This document shows positions 60,150 to 64,000 of a stretch of DNA of 64,000 nucleotides, piece by piece. Source of the DNA: Alsobacter sp046349155. Lineage in GTDB: Bacteria; Pseudomonadota; Alphaproteobacteria; Rhizobiales; Beijerinckiaceae. A program made the translations under genes and the position numbers. The notes beneath the pieces were generated by a model. It saw nothing but the letters and a program-made list of their open reading frames with translations, did not search any database and was not told the origin of the DNA. Within the stretch, counting starts at the first letter, position 1, and each line of letters starts with the position of its first letter. Location: contig JAXMCW010000004.1 of assembly GCA_046349155.1 (NCBI GenBank), forward strand, positions 1 to 64,000, written 5' to 3'.

Positions 60150-62311
60150 GGTGTCTCGGCTCCGGCGAACTGAAGGGCCCACAAGCGGGCGTAAAGGCCG
60201 CCCTCGCGGGCCAAGAGCTCGTCGTGCGTGCCCACCTCCACGACGCGTCCGTTCAGCATGCCGACGATTCGGTCGGCGTTGCGCACGGTGGAGAGTCTGT
60301 GCGCGATGAGCAGCACCGTGCGGCCCTTCACGATGTGGCGCATGTTGGCCTGGATCACGCGCTCGCTCTCGTAGTCGAGCGCGCTGGTCGCCTCGTCGAG
60401 GATCAGGATGCGCGGATCGGTGGCGAGCGCCCGGGCGATGGCGATGCGCTGCCGCTGGCCGCCCGACAGGTTGGCGCCGCGCTCCTCGATGACGGTGTCG
60501 TAGCCCGCCGGCAGCCGGGCGATGAACTCGTCCGCTCCCGCGAGACGCGCCACGTGCATGACCCGCGCCCGGCTCATGGCGGGGTCGGAGAAGGCGATGT
60601 TCTCGTGCAGGGTCCGGTTGAACAGCAAGTTCTCCTGCAGCACGACTCCGATGTGACGGCGCAACCAGGACGGGTCGGTCTGCGCGAGATCCAGCCCGTC
60701 CAGCAGAACCTGTCCTTCATGCGGGCTGTAGAAGCGCTGCACCAGCTTGGTCAGGGTCGACTTGCCCGACCCTGACGGCCCCACCACGCCGATCACCTCG
60801 CCCGGGCGGACAGCGAGCGAAACGCTCCGCAGCACGTCCTGGCCTGCCGGCGAGTAGCGGAAGCTGACGTTGCGGAACACCAGCTCTCCCCGCGGCGGCG
60901 GCAAGGCGGCCATGGCGGGATTGCCGGGCTCGGGCGGGGCGTTGAGGATGTCGCCGAGCCGGACCACGGAGATGCGGAGCTGCTGGAAATCCTGCCAGAG
61001 CTGGGAGAGCCGAAGCACGGGCTGGGCGACCTGCCCCGCGATCATGTTGAAGGCCACGAGCGCGCCCACGGTAAGCTCGCCGTCCATCACGGCCTGGGCG
61101 CCCAGCAGCAGGAGCAATGCCGTCGACAGCTTGTTGACGAGCTGGATGGCCCCCTGGCCGCCCGAGGCCAGCAAGGTCGCCGAGAAGCTCGTCCGGACAT
61201 AGGCGGCGAGCCGATCCTCCCATTCCGCGCGCATGGCGGGCTCGACCGCGGCAGCCTTCACCGTCTGCGCGCCGACGACCGTCTCGACGAGGAATTGCTG
61301 GCTCAGCGCGCCACGGTTGAACTTCTCCTTGATCGCCTCCCTCAGGCCCGGGCCCACCAGCGTCGCAACGAGCACGTAGAGAGGGATGGTCGCGACCACG
61401 ACCAGAGCGAGCGCCGGCGAATAGGCGAACAGGACGGCGATGAAGATCAACGTGAAGACCAGGTCGAGCGCGGAGGTGAGCGCCTGTCCCGTCAGGAACG
61501 TGCGGATCGTCTCCAGCTCGCGCATGCGCGCCACGGTCTGCCCGGTCGCCCGCGTCTCGAAGTAGGACACAGGCAGGCGCAGGAGATGGGCGAAGAGCCG
61601 CCGGCCGAGCTCCACGTCGATGCGGTTGGTGGTGTGGGCGAGCGCGTAGGTGCGCAGGAACTGCAGACCGGTGTCGAACAGGTGCACCAGCACCAGCCCG
61701 GCCATCAGGACGTAGAGCGTGGAGGCGCTGCGGTGCACGAGCACCTTGTCGATGATGACCTGGAAGAAGAGCGGGGTTACCAGCGCGAAGCACTGGATGA
61801 CCAGCGACGCGAGCACCACGTGCGCGAGCGGCGTCTTGTAGCGCTTGATGGATGGCCAGAACCAGGCGAGGCTGAAGCCCTGCGGATCAAGCCCCGGCCC
61901 GCCGAAGGCGCGCTGCACGAGCACGATTTCCGGCGCGAGCTCGGCGGCGACCTCGTCGAGCGGACGCTCGCGATCCTCCCTGCTGACGGGATCGACGGTG
62001 CGGTAGAGACCTGTCGCGGTGCGCCCTCCCAGGACGAGAAAGGCCCCGGCCTTGGTGCGCGCGAGAGCGGGCGTGGGCAGCCCGAGGAGCCGGCGCGGGC
62101 TCGAGCTGTGCAGGATGCGAGCCTTGAGCCCGATCAGCTTGGCTGCGCGAACGAGATCCTCCGCCTCCGCGTGGCGATCCGCCCCGAGCGCGAGTTCGCG
62201 GGCGAGCTGTGCGGGATCTGCGGGGATGCGGAAATAGGCGGCGACACCCGCCAGACCACGGAGCCCGGAATCTGGCCCACGCGACCGCTCTTCACCAGGA
62301 CTGACGAACAT
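60146..62311 (-). CDS. Type I secretion ABC exporter with C39-like domain
   Basis: HlyB-type exporter of 721 residues. The start is at the ATG at 62311, which gives the normal family length; a longer open frame upstream is not supported. The N-terminal 130 residues form a C39 peptidase-like domain without the catalytic Cys (GLAGVAAYFRIPA at its place), as in RTX exporters. The membrane domain spans about 160-440. The ATPase has GPSGSGKST (near 510), LSGGQRQR and ILILDEATSALD. No RTX-type substrate gene is visible in the window. Confidence 0.93.
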   Translation of the reverse strand: MFVSPGEERSRGPDSGLRGLAGVAAYFRIPADPAQLARELALGADRHAEAEDLVRAAKLIGLKARILHSSSPRRLLGLPTPALARTKAGAFLVLGGRTATGLYRTVDPVSREDRERPLDEVAAELAPEIVLVQRAFGGPGLDPQGFSLAWFWPSIKRYKTPLAHVVLASLVIQCFALVTPLFFQVIIDKVLVHRSASTLYVLMAGLVLVHLFDTGLQFLRTYALAHTTNRIDVELGRRLFAHLLRLPVSYFETRATGQTVARMRELETIRTFLTGQALTSALDLVFTLIFIAVLFAYSPALALVVVATIPLYVLVATLVGPGLREAIKEKFNRGALSQQFLVETVVGAQTVKAAAVEPAMRAEWEDRLAAYVRTSFSATLLASGGQGAIQLVNKLSTALLLLLGAQAVMDGELTVGALVAFNMIAGQVAQPVLRLSQLWQDFQQLRISVVRLGDILNAPPEPGNPAMAALPPPRGELVFRNVSFRYSPAGQDVLRSVSLAVRPGEVIGVVGPSGSGKSTLTKLVQRFYSPHEGQVLLDGLDLAQTDPSWLRRHIGVVLQENLLFNRTLHENIAFSDPAMSRARVMHVARLAGADEFIARLPAGYDTVIEERGANLSGGQRQRIAIARALATDPRILILDEATSALDYESERVIQANMRHIVKGRTVLLIAHRLSTVRNADRIVGMLNGRVVEVGTHDELLAREGGLYARLWALQFAGAETP

Positions 62312-62740
62312 CCGACCGACTTTGGCAATCAACGAGACAAGGGATGCTGAAAAACGGCCCGGACCGCGAATAAACGAAAAGCAACCGGGCGACCACGTTG
62401 TAGACCACGCGCCGTCCGGCGTGAAGCCGGACCGTGCGAGATCCCTTAACGGGAGGTTCTCGCTCGCGGAGTCCGTGACGACGAGATCGGGGCCAACGTG
62501 CCCGGTGGCCGCCCGCGCCGCGGTCCAGTCGGCCACGCCGCCGTCGGGATCTGAAGGCATTCCCTTCCGGTCTTGTCTCGCACCCTGGCAGCCGCGCACG
62601 GGCGAAGGCCCTTCATGGGGGCCCCGCTCGCATTCTCGCCGCCACGCGACTGTTCCTGACGTCGAACGATAGTGCGGAGGTCTCGTTTTTCGTGTACGGG
62701 AAGCGCTTTGCTGCGACCTGTTTCGAGTGATCGTTTTTCC
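62312..62740. other. Divergent promoter region, secretion ABC and P450
   Basis: No gene is supported. The region separates the leftward exporter from the rightward P450 and should contain both promoters. AT-richer patches lie near 62330-62350 and 62665-62740. No clear operator was found. Confidence 0.4.
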
Positions 62741-64000
62741 ATGGTCTTGACGTTCCGGCCGCCAGTGCTCGAGACCGCGGCTCGCGACTATTTCGAGCCG
62801 GCCCGGCCGACGCCCCTCGATCGCGCACCCACACGCTGGCAACTCGTGCGCCGGGCACGCGACAATCTCGTGTCCTGTTGGATGGAGGAGCACTACCGCA
62901 CGGGCGTGTGGTCCTTCCGTGTACTCGGGCGGCAGGTCGTCGTCGCCAATGAGCCGGAAGCCGTGAAGACGGTGCTGGCGTCTTCGGGCCCCCTGTTCGA
63001 ACGAAAGGCGCCGCCGATGCGGCGGGCGCTCGAAGTGCTGCTCGGCGATGGCCTGTTCATCTCCGACGGCGAGACCTGGCGCCGGCGCCGCCCGCTGGTC
63101 GCCGACATCGTCCACAAGAACCGGGTGCCCGTCTTCGCGCCGACCATGGAGGATGCTGCCCTGGGACTGGCGCGGCGCTGGGGGCAGCGTCCTCCCGGCA
63201 CCGTCTTCGACGCCTTCACCGACATGGCTGAACTCACCGCGGAGATCATCGCCCGCGCAGTCTTCGGCCGCCATCTGGAGCCGCGCCGGGCGGTAGCCAT
63301 CGTCGCGGGCTTCGGCCGCTACCAATCGCAGGTCGACAACTTCAACCTGGGCTATTTCCTGGGGAGCGACGAGGGCTGGCCTGTCTGGCGCGGCCTTCGC
63401 TTGAGATCCTCCACGCGGCAGGTGCACGCCGCCATCGATGCGGTGCTGCGCGAGCATCTCGAGGGCCATGGCGACGAGGGATCCATGGTCGCCTCGCTGT
63501 TGCGGCTGCGCGATCGGCGACCCGAGCTCGGACTTGGCATCGACGCCCTGCGCAACGAGGCGGCAACGATCTTCATGGCCGGCCACGAGACGACCGCCGC
63601 CACCCTGACCTGGGTCTGGTATCTCCTCGCCGGCGCTCCCTGGGTGGAGGCGGCCTTGCATGCCGAACTCGAGGCGGTGCTCGGCGAGCGGGCCCCGACA
63701 TTCGCAGACGTGCCGCGGCTCGCATGGTGTCGAGCCATCGTGGAGGAGGCCCTTCGGCTCTATCCGCCGGTGCCGATGCTTCCGCGGCAAGCGGCGGCCG
63801 CAACGCGGATCGGCAGCGCCGCAGTCGACAAAGCCGCCTTGGTGCTGGTCTCACCCTGGCTGCTGCACCGGGCGGTCGATCTCTGGCACAAGCCCGAGCG
63901 ATTCATGCCCGAGCGGTTCCTCGGCGCGGACAGGCCGAAGCCCTATTCGTACATTCCGTTCTCCGCAGGAACCCGCATTTGCGCGGGACTGACCTTCGGC
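62741..64000 (+). CDS. Cytochrome P450, C-terminus cut by window edge
   Basis: Heme monooxygenase with 420 residues visible and the frame open at the edge. The I-helix oxygen-binding motif is AGHETTA (about 280-286), ExxR is in EEALRLYPP (near 335-339), and the heme-binding loop FSAGTRICAG has axial ligand C414. The bacterial soluble form is likely, as no membrane anchor is seen. The N-terminal half (TWRRRRPLVADIVHKNRV, FTDMAELTAEIIARAVFG) has the usual C-helix WRRRR. The substrate is unknown. Confidence 0.93.
   Translation, partial: MVLTFRPPVLETAARDYFEPARPTPLDRAPTRWQLVRRARDNLVSCWMEEHYRTGVWSFRVLGRQVVVANEPEAVKTVLASSGPLFERKAPPMRRALEVLLGDGLFISDGETWRRRRPLVADIVHKNRVPVFAPTMEDAALGLARRWGQRPPGTVFDAFTDMAELTAEIIARAVFGRHLEPRRAVAIVAGFGRYQSQVDNFNLGYFLGSDEGWPVWRGLRLRSSTRQVHAAIDAVLREHLEGHGDEGSMVASLLRLRDRRPELGLGIDALRNEAATIFMAGHETTAATLTWVWYLLAGAPWVEAALHAELEAVLGERAPTFADVPRLAWCRAIVEEALRLYPPVPMLPRQAAAATRIGSAAVDKAALVLVSPWLLHRAVDLWHKPERFMPERFLGADRPKPYSYIPFSAGTRICAGLTFG

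Noticed and set aside
62312..63790. N-terminal extension of the secretion ABC frame
   Set aside because: It runs antisense through the P450. The ATG at 62311 gives the normal exporter length and domain start.
1..64000. CRISPR array, complete tRNA or rRNA gene, insertion sequence
   Set aside because: No regularly spaced direct repeats, no complete cloverleaf and no transposase with a full catalytic triad were found by reading.

Overview
The window is a G+C-rich alphaproteobacterial chromosome segment. It is probably from the Hyphomicrobiales (Methylobacterium/Microvirga/Rhizobium-like relatives). That reading rests on the relaxase/MobC and recombinase types, the tRNA-Arg(CCG) 3' end used as an integration site, the many Tat signals, XapX/DUF1275 genes and catabolic ABC operons. 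The genus cannot be read from the sequence.

Region 1 (1-16.2 kb) is mobile DNA. A tyrosine integrase runs off the left edge. Next to it lies a 45-nt 3' fragment of tRNA-Arg(CCG), and the 3' end of a large serine recombinase gene reads through this fragment, so two integrative elements seem to abut at one tRNA-derived site. The right-hand element (about 1.0-15.7 kb) carries the recombinase and a small coupled gene. A divergent HTH-type gene follows, then a five-gene operon of unknown small proteins, three of which start with Tat-like signals. After a roughly 460-nt noncoding array of stem-loops comes a defence block: a PaeR7I/XhoI-type restriction-modification pair, a GHKL ATPase fused to a probable PD-(D/E)xK nuclease, and a HEPN-like protein. 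A mobilisation module (coupling protein-like ATPase, two small proteins, relaxase, MobC) closes the element. A truncated second serine recombinase lies just beyond it.

Region 2 (16.5-31.2 kb) is mostly plus strand. It holds an isochorismatase-like hydrolase, two alpha/beta hydrolases, XapX, a YtcJ-type amidohydrolase with a Cys/His tail, DoxX proteins, an alginate-export-type porin, a DUF1275 protein, Dps and an OhrR-like MarR regulator. A very large propeller histidine kinase with its NarL-type partner and a TetR/cupin divergent pair follow.

Region 3 (31.5-41.7 kb) is a minus-strand catabolic cluster: a sugar ABC transporter, a sialidase-like protein, an N-acetylneuraminate-lyase-like aldolase, an FAD oxidoreductase, an aldo/keto reductase, a ureidoglycolate-lyase-like protein and an aldehyde dehydrogenase. 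A GlxA/AraC-type regulator is divergent. Region 4 (43.3-48.9 kb) is a complete peptide-type ABC transporter whose binding protein is circularly permuted: its C-terminal half precedes its N-terminal half behind a normal signal peptide.

Region 5 (49.2-56.2 kb) is an OmpR-type two-component system. It is followed by a tightly packed operon of a thermostable-hemolysin family protein, an AMP-dependent ligase, a heme-oxygenase-like diiron protein, an SDR, a secreted TPR-like protein and a methyltransferase. Two 11-bp direct repeats and a stem-loop overlapping the ribosome-binding site precede the operon. I infer an uncharacterised, regulated acyl-modifying pathway. Region 6 (56.4-64 kb) holds a second YtcJ-type amidohydrolase, a type I secretion ABC/MFP pair without a visible substrate, and a cytochrome P450 cut by the right edge.
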